From assembly GCA_019635715.1 (NCBI GenBank), contig JAHBYY010000006.1, positions 32,404 through 96,403 of the forward strand: a stretch of DNA of 64,000 nt, written 5' to 3'. Below, piece by piece: positions 46,155 through 54,009 of the stretch (its first letter is position 1; every line of letters begins with the position of its first letter). Below the pieces are notes generated by a model. It ran no database searches. It saw nothing but the letters and a program-made list of their open reading frames with translations, and had not been told where the DNA came from. This DNA is from Rhizobiaceae bacterium (GTDB taxonomy: Bacteria; Pseudomonadota; Alphaproteobacteria; Rhizobiales; Rhizobiaceae). The position numbers and the translations under genes are program-made.

Positions 46155-47357
46155 TCACAGTGCGTCGAGCGCCTGCTCCAGATCGTCTAGAATGTCGTCG
46201 ACATTCTCCAGCCCTACGGAAAGACGCAGCAGCCCGTCACTGATGCCGTGCCTGGCGCGTTCCTCGGCGCCATAGATCGCGTGCGTCATCGAGGCCGGGT
46301 GCTGGATCAGCGTCTCGGTGTCGCCGAGGCTGACGGCCCGCGTCACCAGCTTGAGGCGGTTCATCAGCGCCATGCTCATGTCGATGCCGCCGTCGAGCTC
46401 GAAGGCGATCAGGCCGCCGAAGGCCGACATCTGGCGCTTGGCAAGGTCGTGCTGCGGGAACGTGGCGAGGCCCGGATAGGAGATCGTCGCGATCTTCGGA
46501 TGTTTTTCCAGCATCCGCGCGACCGCCAGGCCGGAAGCCGAATGCCGCTCCAGCCTGATCTCCAGCGTCTTCAGGCCGCGCAACAGCAGGAAGCAGTTGA
46601 AGGGCGACAGCGTCGCGCCGGTCATCCAGCGCAGGCCGGTCTGGCGCGCCTGCTTCACGATGTCGGCGGTTCCGACCACGATGCCCGACAGCAGGTCGCC
46701 ATGGCCGCCGAGATATTTCGTGCCCGAATGGATGACGACGTCGGCGCCGAGTTCCAGCGGCCGCTGCAGGACCGGCGTGGCGAAGGTGTTGTCAACGACG
46801 ACGAGCGCACCGACCTTCGCCGCGATATGGGCGATGCCGGCGATGTCGATGACGCGCAGGTTCGGGTTTGCCGGCGTCTCGAAGAACACCACCTTCGTCT
46901 TCTCGCCGATCTGCTCGGCGACGGTCTCGGGCCGGGTGAAGTCCGCGAGCTTCACGACGATGCCGAAGCGGGTCAGCGCCTGGGTGAAATAGGCGAAGGT
47001 GTTGCCGTAGACGGTGTGGTCGATCAGCGCCTCGTCGCCGGGATTGAGCAGGGAGAGCATCACGCTGGAGATCGCGCCCATGCCCGAGGCGGTGGCCATC
47101 GCCGCCTCGCCCCCCTCGAGGCTCGCCATCCGCTCCTCGAGGATGGTCTGCGTCGGGTTCTTGGTACGTCCGTAGATGTAGCCGGCCCGCTCGCCGCGGA
47201 ACATCTCCGCGCCGGCCTCGGCAGTCTCGAAGGCGAAGGTCGACGTCATGAAGATCGGCGGCGTCAGCGCGCCTTCATGGTCCGCCGGATCGTATCCGAG
47301 ATGGATCGCCCTGGTGGACAGGCCCTGGGGACGATTGCGTCTGTCGTGGCCGCTCAT
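46155..47357 (-). CDS. Trans-sulfuration PLP enzyme (methionine gamma-lyase/cystathionine gamma-synthase type)
   Basis: A 400-residue Cys/Met metabolism PLP enzyme. The PLP Lys is in HSGTKYLGGHGD, the phosphate-binding Tyr/Arg in YIYGRTKNPTQ, and the family stretch FETPANPNLRVIDI. The start at 47357 has AAGGAAGGA upstream. Bacterial methionine gamma-lyase carries a Cys in YGCTFAF, while this protein has YGNTFAY; that Cys matters for activity on methionine, so the reaction is in doubt. Substrates such as cystathionine, homocysteine or O-acetylhomoserine are all open. Being next to sseA and hyuAB, a desulfurase role is plausible. Confidence 0.85.
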   Translation of the reverse strand: MSGHDRRNRPQGLSTRAIHLGYDPADHEGALTPPIFMTSTFAFETAEAGAEMFRGERAGYIYGRTKNPTQTILEERMASLEGGEAAMATASGMGAISSVMLSLLNPGDEALIDHTVYGNTFAYFTQALTRFGIVVKLADFTRPETVAEQIGEKTKVVFFETPANPNLRVIDIAGIAHIAAKVGALVVVDNTFATPVLQRPLELGADVVIHSGTKYLGGHGDLLSGIVVGTADIVKQARQTGLRWMTGATLSPFNCFLLLRGLKTLEIRLERHSASGLAVARMLEKHPKIATISYPGLATFPQHDLAKRQMSAFGGLIAFELDGGIDMSMALMNRLKLVTRAVSLGDTETLIQHPASMTHAIYGAEERARHGISDGLLRLSVGLENVDDILDDLEQALDAL

Positions 47358-47522
47358 GGATGTTCCTTCCTTGGCCGAGCTCCTGCGCCAGCCGTCGCGC
47401 TGCGTCTCGCCGCCGCGCAAGAGCGTGTCCGGATCGGCCGAAATGCCGGCAAAGACGACCGGACCGCGGGAGAAAGAGCTAGCATCCGCTCGACAGAAGT
47501 GTCAACATACACAAAAGAGTAT

Positions 47523-47536
47523 CATTATTAGGAACA
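47523..47536. promoter_or_regulatory. Candidate IclR-type site upstream of the phytoene-desaturase-like gene
   Basis: CATTATTAGGAACA matches the importer site at 11 of 14 positions. It lies 55 bases before the ATG at 47592 in a short AT-rich segment. Confidence 0.4.
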
Positions 47537-47591
47537 AATCTCCGTCGTCATCGAGACTTGGAAGCTCCCGCAAAGGGTTTCGGCGGCAGGC

Positions 47592-49208
47592 ATGGATAGA
47601 ATTCAGAGCCGCATGAAATATGATGTCGTCATCGTCGGGGCCGGCCACAACGGGCTGGTCTGCGGCGCCTACCTCGCGAAGGCGGGCCTGAAGGTCTGCG
47701 TGCTGGAGCGGCGCCCGCTTGTCGGCGGCGCCTGCGCGACCGAGGAGGTCTGGCCTGGCTACAAGGTCAGCACGGCGGCGCATATGCTCGGCCTGCTGCA
47801 GCCACGCGTCATCCTCGATCTGGAGCTCCAGAAATTCGGCTACGAGGTGCTGTCGACGCCGCCCATCGTCCAGCCGATCGACGGCGCCGGCCCGATCGTC
47901 CTCTGGCGCGAGACCGACCGGCTTGCCGCGCAACTGGCGCGCTTCTCGGCAAAGGACGCGGCTGCCTATCCGCGCTATGTCGACCATCTCGCGAAAATGG
48001 GACCGATCTTCCGCCGGCTGATGTGGGAGATCCCCTTCGATCCGGCCGTGATGAGCCTGCGCAACCTTCGCGACATGGCGATGTTCGCCTGGCGCAACCG
48101 CGGCTTCGTCGGCCGCTTCCACGACGTCACCGACCTGCTGACCATGAGCGCCTACGACTATCTCGGCCGCTGGTTCGAGTCCGACGCGGCCATGGCGATC
48201 ATGGGCTACTACCCGGCCGGCGGCTCGGGCCAGAGCGTCGGCTACCATACCGAAGGCACGGCCTATTTCCTGCTGCGCGGCCAGTTGCGCGACAGCACCA
48301 CGCCGGCCGGCGGGACGGGCCTCGTTCGCGGCGGCATGGGCACGGTGGCGGATGCCATCCGCAAGTCCGGCGCCCGCTTCGGCATGGAGACGCGCGTCGA
48401 TGCCGAAGTGGCGCGCATCCTGGTCGAGAGCGGCAAGGCCGTCGGCGTCGCCCTGTCGAACGGCGACGAGGTCCGCGCCGATCTGGTGATCTCGAATGCC
48501 TCGGCGCGCCACACCTTCACATCGCTCGTCGACGACGCGGCGGTTTCGTCCGAATTCCGCTCGCGGCTTTCCGCCTTTGGCGGCCATGCGACCGCCTTCA
48601 AGGTACATCTCGCCGTCGAGGACCTGCCGCGGCTCGACGGCATCGAAGCCTCGGGCTTCGGAGACGGGCAGCCCTCGCAGATCACCATCGCGCCGAGCGT
48701 CGCCTGGCTGGAGCAGGCCTATGGCGATCTTCAGGCCGGAACGCCGTCGCGACGCCCCTATCTGACCGTTCAGATCCCTTCGGTGGTCGATCCGACGCTG
48801 GCGCCGCAAGGCCGCCACCTGATGTCGATCTATGGCGGCCACATTCCGTCCGGTCCCGGTGCCGACCATGGCGAGGGCACCAAGCAGGCGGTCACCGACC
48901 GGGTGATCGAGACGATCAAGCTGTTCGCACCGACCTGGTCCGGGGCCTACCTGCATCGCCACGTCATGCTGTCGTCCGACTACGAGCAGCAGTTCGGCTT
49001 GCCGGGCGGCAATCCGCATCACGCCGACCTGTCGCTCAGCCAGCTCTTCTTCCGCCGTCCCGTTGCCGGCTACGCGGATCATCGCACGCCCGTGCGCGAC
49101 CTCTATCTGTGCAGCGCGTCGAACCATCCCGGCGGCGGCGTGACCGGCATTCCCGGCTACAATGCGGCGCTGGTCGTGCTGCGGGCACTCGGCCGCGGCA
49201 CCCCCTGA
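47592..49208 (+). CDS. Phytoene-desaturase-family NAD(P)/FAD oxidoreductase
   Basis: A 538-residue flavoprotein of the COG1233 (PYROXD2/CrtI-like) type. Begins with VVIVGAGHNGLVCGAYLAKAG, has a second stretch LERRPLVGGACATEE, a central helical substrate domain, and the flavin end CSASNHPGGGVTGIPGYNAA. It shares the group with carotenoid desaturases but lacks carotenoid genes beside it, and other members act on unrelated lipids or amines. The reaction is not known. The gene is divergent from the PLP enzyme; its promoter region holds a CATTATTAGGAACA site like those before the peptide importer. The start ATG 47592 is probable, with 47613 as alternative. Confidence 0.82.
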   Translation: MDRIQSRMKYDVVIVGAGHNGLVCGAYLAKAGLKVCVLERRPLVGGACATEEVWPGYKVSTAAHMLGLLQPRVILDLELQKFGYEVLSTPPIVQPIDGAGPIVLWRETDRLAAQLARFSAKDAAAYPRYVDHLAKMGPIFRRLMWEIPFDPAVMSLRNLRDMAMFAWRNRGFVGRFHDVTDLLTMSAYDYLGRWFESDAAMAIMGYYPAGGSGQSVGYHTEGTAYFLLRGQLRDSTTPAGGTGLVRGGMGTVADAIRKSGARFGMETRVDAEVARILVESGKAVGVALSNGDEVRADLVISNASARHTFTSLVDDAAVSSEFRSRLSAFGGHATAFKVHLAVEDLPRLDGIEASGFGDGQPSQITIAPSVAWLEQAYGDLQAGTPSRRPYLTVQIPSVVDPTLAPQGRHLMSIYGGHIPSGPGADHGEGTKQAVTDRVIETIKLFAPTWSGAYLHRHVMLSSDYEQQFGLPGGNPHHADLSLSQLFFRRPVAGYADHRTPVRDLYLCSASNHPGGGVTGIPGYNAALVVLRALGRGTP

Positions 49209-49246
49209 CCGCAAGTCCCTGGGTATTGCCGGGCGCAAGCAAGTTT

Positions 49247-49260
49247 CAAATATTGGAATT
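49247..49260. promoter_or_regulatory. Candidate IclR-type site upstream of iclR gene
   Basis: CAAATATTGGAATT, with 9 of 14 positions matching CACTATTTGGAATA at 59171-59184. It is 98 bases before the IclR ATG. This weakest member of the set may be chance. Confidence 0.35.
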
Positions 49261-49358
49261 TTCCGCGCGGCGCGCTACAGCCTAGCGATCAGGTGCTGTA
49301 GCGCAGCCCTTCGCCTTGGGCACCATCCCGCCCGGCATGGGCCGTTCGGGGAGCAGGC

Positions 49359-50177
49359 ATGGAAACGACGGTCGTCAAGGGTCTGAGGGTGCTGGAGGCG
49401 CTGGCGCGCAGCCCCGGCGATCGCACCCTGACCGACCTTGCCGCGGAATGCGGAATGAGCAAGAGCAACGTCCACCGGCTGCTGCGCACCCTGGAGGAGT
49501 GCGGCTACGTTCGCCGCAACCCCGATTCGCGCACCTACAAGGCGACGCTGCGCCTGTGGGAGCTCGGCGTCAGCATCTTCTCGCGCTTCGACCTTCGCTC
49601 CTATGCCAAGCCATACCTGAAGGAGCTCGCCCTGGTCACCGAGGAGACGACGCATCTCTCGGTGTTCGACGGCGAGGGAGTGCTCTACCTCGACAAGGTC
49701 GACGGCATCCATGCCGTGCGCACCTATGTGAACATCGGCGACCGGGCGCCCGCCTACTGCTCCTCGACCGGCAAGGCGATGCTGGCCTACCTGCCCGACG
49801 AAACCGTCAGGCGCGCCGCAGGCAATCTCAAGCGGTTCACCGAAAACACCGTGCGATCGCTGGCAGAGTTGCGGGCCGATCTCGAACTCACGCGCCAGCG
49901 CGGCTATTCCGAGACCCGCGGCGAATACCGGGCCGGCGTGCTCGGCTATTCCACGGCGATCCGCAGCCCGTCGGGCGAGGTGATCGGCGCCATCGGCGTC
50001 GCCGGTCCGGAAGAACGCATGCGCGCCCGCGACCTCTCGACAACGATCGAGGCCGTGCTGTCGGCGGGGCGCCGGATCGAAACCGACCTCGGTTTCCACA
50101 CGCCGGCGGCGGCGGAAGAAGAGACGCCGGCGCGCCGCAAGGCCGCCGGCAAGCCGCGGCGCCAGGCGGCCGAGTAA
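49359..50177 (+). CDS. IclR-family transcriptional regulator
   Basis: A 272-residue regulator. The winged-helix DNA-binding part is about residues 3-65 (RTLTDLAAECGMSKSNVHRLLRTLEE); the effector domain follows (about 80-250), containing GKAMLAYLPDETV and the ligand-pocket AYCSSTG and RGYSETRGEYRAGVLGYSTAI. The C-terminus is basic (ARRKAAGKPRRQ). A CAAATATTGGAATT site lies about 100 bp before its start, similar to sites before the neighbouring importer and dehydrogenase. It likely controls these. The effector is unknown; IclR proteins often sense aromatic acids or sugar acids. Confidence 0.92.
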   Translation: METTVVKGLRVLEALARSPGDRTLTDLAAECGMSKSNVHRLLRTLEECGYVRRNPDSRTYKATLRLWELGVSIFSRFDLRSYAKPYLKELALVTEETTHLSVFDGEGVLYLDKVDGIHAVRTYVNIGDRAPAYCSSTGKAMLAYLPDETVRRAAGNLKRFTENTVRSLAELRADLELTRQRGYSETRGEYRAGVLGYSTAIRSPSGEVIGAIGVAGPEERMRARDLSTTIEAVLSAGRRIETDLGFHTPAAAEEETPARRKAAGKPRRQAAE

Positions 50178-50234
50178 GCCGCAGGTGATCGCGACGCCTT
50201 TGCAAGACGACGTGGAGAAACCAGGAGGAGCGGC

Positions 50235-51215
50235 CTACTCATGCATTGAGGAAGACTTACGTCGTTCAGCCATCCCAACAATTGCTGTTCCCAGGCTTCC
50301 CGCGAATCGCTCTGCGAGACGCTCTCGCTTGAACCTCTCCGTCACCAGATCCACAAAGGCGCGTGTCTTGGCCGGCAGGAGGGTGCGCGAGGCGTAATAG
50401 AGCGAAATAGCCCCCGCGTCGGAATACCAGTGCGGAACAAGGCGAATGAGGCTGCCGCTCTCAAGCTCCGGCAGGACGTCGGGCACGGCGAGCATCGCCA
50501 CGCCGAGGCCGAGCCTTGCCGCTTCGCGCATCGCCGCCGGGTCGTTGACGACGATGGTTTCGGACAATGTCGCAATCATCTCGGTTCCGGCCGCATCGCG
50601 CATCGCCCAATGACGGATGCGGCCGGTCCTGAGCGAGCGCATGACGATGCCGTCGAACCGCGAGAGCCCGGAAGGATCGGTCGGTGGCAGACGCTCCGCC
50701 ATGTAGGCGGGTGATGCGACGGCGATGATATGGGCGGGCGCCAGTGGGCGGGCCACGATGCCGGGCGCCAGATCGAAGCCCCCGCCGATCGCCACGTCAT
50801 AGCCTTCGGCAACGAGATCGACGGGTCGGTTCTCGAAGTGCCATTCAGGCCGGATCAGCGGGTATCTGCGCCGGAATTCCGGCAGCAAAGGCAGGATATG
50901 GGTAATGCCGAAGGTGGGGCTGAGGCTGACCTTGAGCACGCCCGCTGGCTCGGCCGCAGCCGAAGACGCATCGGCGATAGCAGCCTGCAGGGCGTCCAGA
51001 TTGCCGCCGATCGACTGAAGGAAGCGTTCGCCCGCCTCGGTCAGCATGAGCTTGCGGGTGGAGCGTTGGAACAGGCGAACGCCGAGGTTCCGCTCCAGCA
51101 TCGCCACGTTGCGGCTGACGGCGGCTGGGGTCAGCGCCATGCGCCGCGCCGCCTCCGAGAAGCTGGAGGTTTCCGCGCTTTTGACGAAGCTTTCGAGGTT
51201 GGCCAGCGTCTCCAT
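50235..51215 (-). CDS. LysR-family transcriptional regulator
   Basis: A 326-residue LTTR. HTH near residues 15-45 (SSFSEAARRMALTPAAVSRNVAMLERNLGVRLFQR) is followed by the substrate-binding domain (about 90-300, starting GVLKVSLSPTFGITHILPLL). It is of the CrgA/DhcR-like group. It is divergent from the short-chain dehydrogenase gene at 51322. The palindrome TTTCAA-N7-TTGAAA at 51221-51239 is directly upstream of its start and is a good autoregulatory site. The effector is unknown. Confidence 0.92.
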   Translation of the reverse strand: METLANLESFVKSAETSSFSEAARRMALTPAAVSRNVAMLERNLGVRLFQRSTRKLMLTEAGERFLQSIGGNLDALQAAIADASSAAAEPAGVLKVSLSPTFGITHILPLLPEFRRRYPLIRPEWHFENRPVDLVAEGYDVAIGGGFDLAPGIVARPLAPAHIIAVASPAYMAERLPPTDPSGLSRFDGIVMRSLRTGRIRHWAMRDAAGTEMIATLSETIVVNDPAAMREAARLGLGVAMLAVPDVLPELESGSLIRLVPHWYSDAGAISLYYASRTLLPAKTRAFVDLVTERFKRERLAERFAGSLGTAIVGMAERRKSSSMHE

Positions 51216-51220
51216 GTTTC

Positions 51221-51239
51221 TTTCAACGATCGCTTGAAA
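51221..51239. promoter_or_regulatory. LysR-type binding palindrome
   Basis: TTTCAA, seven bases, TTGAAA: a perfect inverted repeat with the T-N11-A spacing typical of LysR sites. It starts 6 bases upstream of the LysR ATG and 83 before the divergent dehydrogenase. Confidence 0.65.
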
Positions 51240-51321
51240 TCAGATCAAGAGATTACTGACTAATCGAGAGGAAATAAACAGGCCATCTTCGCTCCATCGA
51301 AACGCAATCGGAGTGAAGACC

Positions 51322-52074
51322 ATGACCAATCGCACCCATCCCCTGGCCGGCAAGGTCGCTCTCGTCACCGGCGGCTCGCGCTCGATCGGCGCGGCCATCG
51401 CCAGGAAACTCGCCGCCGATGGCGCGGCGGTGACGATCACGTATAGCGCCTCGCCCGACAGGGCCGCCCAGACCGTCGCCGACATCGAGGCCGCAGGCGG
51501 CAAGGCTCTCGCCATCGAGGCCGACGCCGGCGACCCGGAGGCAGTACGGGCCGCCGTGACGAAGACCATCGACGCCTTCGGCGGCATCGACATCCTCGTC
51601 AACAATGCCGGCGTGGCGATCAACGCGCCCCTCGACGACTACAAGTTCGAGGACTACGAACGCATGCTGGCGGTCAATGTGACCGGCGTCTTCGTCGCGA
51701 CACAGGAAGCCGCGCGGCATATGAAGCCTGGCGGGCGCATCATCCATATCGGCTCGTCGATGACGCGCTATGCAGCCTTCCCGACCGCTTCGGTCTACAC
51801 GCTGACCAAAGGCGCGATCACCGGCTTCAACCGCAGTCTCGTGCGCGACCTCGGCCCCAAGGGCATCACCGTCAACACGGTTCATCCCGGCCCGACGGAT
51901 ACCGACATGAACCCGGCGGACGGCCCGGTGGCCGCAATCGTCGGCCCTGGCATGGCAATCGGACGCTACGGCCAGCCATCAGAGATCGCCAGCGTCGTTG
52001 CCTTCCTCGCCAGCCCCGATGCGGCATTCGTCACCGGCGCGGACATCGTCGCCGATGGCGGCCTGACCGCCTGA
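51322..52074 (+). CDS. Short-chain dehydrogenase/reductase (3-oxoacyl-ACP-reductase-like)
   Basis: A 250-residue classical SDR. The cofactor motif is TGGSRSIGAAIARKLA (Gly-rich), the structural NNAG appears in ILVNNAGVAINAP, the catalytic Ser in HIGSSMTRYA and Tyr-x-x-x-Lys in YTLTKGAITG. ADG at the end (DIVADGGLTA) fits FabG-like forms. Start at 51322 with GGAG eight bases upstream. It is controlled by the divergent LysR protein, together with the reductase gene after it. Substrate unknown. Confidence 0.9.
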   Translation: MTNRTHPLAGKVALVTGGSRSIGAAIARKLAADGAAVTITYSASPDRAAQTVADIEAAGGKALAIEADAGDPEAVRAAVTKTIDAFGGIDILVNNAGVAINAPLDDYKFEDYERMLAVNVTGVFVATQEAARHMKPGGRIIHIGSSMTRYAAFPTASVYTLTKGAITGFNRSLVRDLGPKGITVNTVHPGPTDTDMNPADGPVAAIVGPGMAIGRYGQPSEIASVVAFLASPDAAFVTGADIVADGGLTA

Positions 52075-52109
52075 TCCTCATCAATACCGAACCTTGAAAG
52101 GACCCTGGG

Positions 52110-52712
52110 ATGACCAGCATCGGCATCATCGGCGCCGGCAATATCGGCCGCGCCTTCGCCACTGCTCTCGCCAACAACAGCATCCGCGCCACGCTGTCCA
52201 ACAGCCGCGGCGCGGACAGCCTGAGGGATGTGGTGGCCGCCATCGGCCCGACCATCGAGGCCGGCACCCGTGAGGAAGCGGCATCGAAGGACATCGTGCT
52301 CGTCGCGGTCAACTGGTCGAAGCTGCCCGCGGCGCTCGCCGGCCTGCCGGACTTCGGCGGCCGCATCGTCGTCGATGCCAACAACCCGATCGAAGCGCCG
52401 CTTTTCAAGCCCGCCGAGCTGAATGGCCGGCTTTCCAGCGAAGTCTTCGCGGGCCTCGTGCCCGGCGCACGGGTCGTCAAAGCCTTCAATCACCTGCAAC
52501 CGCATCTGCTCTCGGGCGATCCCCGTGCCGAGGGTGGCCGGCGCGTGCTGTTCTATTCCGGTGATGACGCCACATCGAAGGCGAAGGTCGGCGTACTCAT
52601 CGACCGGCTCGGCTTCTTCGGCATCGACCTCGGCCCCATCTCGGTTGGCGGACACCTCGTCCAGTTCCCCGGAGGGCCGCTCCCGGCGCTGAACCTCGTG
52701 AAATTCGGCTGA
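52110..52712 (+). CDS. NADPH-dependent F420-reductase-like oxidoreductase
   Basis: A 200-residue Rossmann protein of the F420_oxidored family. The nucleotide loop is IGIIGAGNIGRAFATALAN. NSRG and the stretch VVDANNPIEAP are typical of this group of small NADP-binding reductases. No F420 genes are nearby, so these act probably as NADPH dehydrogenase or ketoreductase-like proteins. It lies 35 bp after the SDR gene and is likely the second gene of a LysR-controlled operon. Confidence 0.85.
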   Translation: MTSIGIIGAGNIGRAFATALANNSIRATLSNSRGADSLRDVVAAIGPTIEAGTREEAASKDIVLVAVNWSKLPAALAGLPDFGGRIVVDANNPIEAPLFKPAELNGRLSSEVFAGLVPGARVVKAFNHLQPHLLSGDPRAEGGRRVLFYSGDDATSKAKVGVLIDRLGFFGIDLGPISVGGHLVQFPGGPLPALNLVKFG

Positions 52713-52793
52713 TCCGCGCCATTTGGGAAGGCCGCTGGCATTCGCGCTGGGGGCACGGCACGCGGCGACCTCGCCCCCTCGCGCCGCGCCCCG

Positions 52794-53987
52794 TCAGGCC
52801 TTGGAGAGCTTGCGCTCCGGGTCGAAGAACGGCATCGGCGAGACGGTCGCCGACAGCCTGCGCTCGCCCGCGAGGATTTCGACGGTGGTGCCGTGCGGCG
52901 TTGCCGGCGTCCGCAGGAAGGCGATCGCCAGCGCATGGCCGAACTGCGGCGACAGCGTCGCCGAGGTGATGTAGCCGACGTCGCGGCCCTCGATGACGAT
53001 CCGGTCGCCGTCGACGGGGGCCTCCGTGCCGACGACCTTGAGCCCCGCCAACTGCATCTCCGGCTCCGCCTTCTTGGCGGCGACGAGCAGATCCTTCGCC
53101 CGGTAGTCGCCCTTGGTCTCGTTGACCATCCAGCCGAGGCCGATCTCGACCGGATTGTGCTGCCAGTCGAAATCCTGGCCGAAGTTCAGGATCGAGGCCT
53201 CCATGCGTCGCAGGTTGAGCGCCTTGCTGCCGGAAAGCTTCACTCCGGACGGGCGCGAATGGTCCCACAGGTCGGCGAACATCCTGGCGCCGTGCTCGAT
53301 CGGCACATAGATGTCGTAGCCCAGTTCGGCGGTGTAGCCGGTCCGCGAGATGACCACCGGCGCGCCGCAGACTTGAGCCTCGACGGACCAGTAGTACGGA
53401 ACCTGCGAGAGATCGGCGCTGCACACGGCCTGCAGGATCTCGCGCGACTTGGGGCCCTGGATCGACGCGACGTGGATGGTATCGAGATGGCTCCTGATGG
53501 TGACGCGCCGGCCGACTGCGTTGGTGTACAGCCACAGCTCCGACTGCCCGGGGCCGCCGACCCACCAGAATTTTTCCGCCGAAAAGCGGATCAGCACCGC
53601 ATCCTCGACGATGCCGCCATGGTCGTAGCACATGATGGCGTAGTAGCACTGGCCGTCCTTCATCCTGGTCAGGTCGCGCGGCACGAGGCTGTCGAGCAGC
53701 GGCAGCGCATCGGGCCCGGTGATCTCGATCACCTCCTCGCCGGTCACGTCCCACAGGCCGGCAATTCTGCGGCAGGCCCAGTATTCCTCGACCGGGTCGG
53801 TGAAATAGTCGGGCTTGAGATAGGTGTTGTGCAGCTTGAAGTCGGTCGCGACCGCCCCGATCGTCGGGTAGAACGCCGTCCGCTTCAGTCCCGAGCGCGA
53901 GCGCATGCCGGTGCGCGCATAGGGCGGCACGCCGGTCACGCTGGCGAACTCCGTGCGCGCGAAGGGAGCGCTTCTCTTCACGTCCAT
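52794..53987 (-). CDS. GcvT-family aminomethyltransferase-like protein
   Basis: A 397-residue glycine-cleavage-T-type tetrahydrofolate-dependent protein. The GCV_T fold shows ALPLLDSLVPRDL, DHGGIVEDAVLIRFS and GIQGPKSREIL-like SIQGPKSREIL, and the conserved RTGYTAELGYDIYVP. The C-terminal barrel has IEGRDVGYITSATLSPQFGHALAIAFL. The start at 53987 has GGAG eight bases upstream. No gcvH or gcvP is near, so it is not a true glycine cleavage operon. Related stand-alone members demethylate DMSP, sarcosine or aromatic methyl ethers. The adjacent peptide-type importer points to an imported methylated compound. Confidence 0.86.
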   Translation of the reverse strand: MDVKRSAPFARTEFASVTGVPPYARTGMRSRSGLKRTAFYPTIGAVATDFKLHNTYLKPDYFTDPVEEYWACRRIAGLWDVTGEEVIEITGPDALPLLDSLVPRDLTRMKDGQCYYAIMCYDHGGIVEDAVLIRFSAEKFWWVGGPGQSELWLYTNAVGRRVTIRSHLDTIHVASIQGPKSREILQAVCSADLSQVPYYWSVEAQVCGAPVVISRTGYTAELGYDIYVPIEHGARMFADLWDHSRPSGVKLSGSKALNLRRMEASILNFGQDFDWQHNPVEIGLGWMVNETKGDYRAKDLLVAAKKAEPEMQLAGLKVVGTEAPVDGDRIVIEGRDVGYITSATLSPQFGHALAIAFLRTPATPHGTTVEILAGERRLSATVSPMPFFDPERKLSKA

Positions 53988-54009
53988 CAAAAAATCTCCG
54001 TCAGGCCGG

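Noticed and set aside
47531-47560. GGAAC near 47531 as a further EcfG promoter
   Set aside because: At 16 and 17 bp spacing the following bases do not fit CGTT or CATT.
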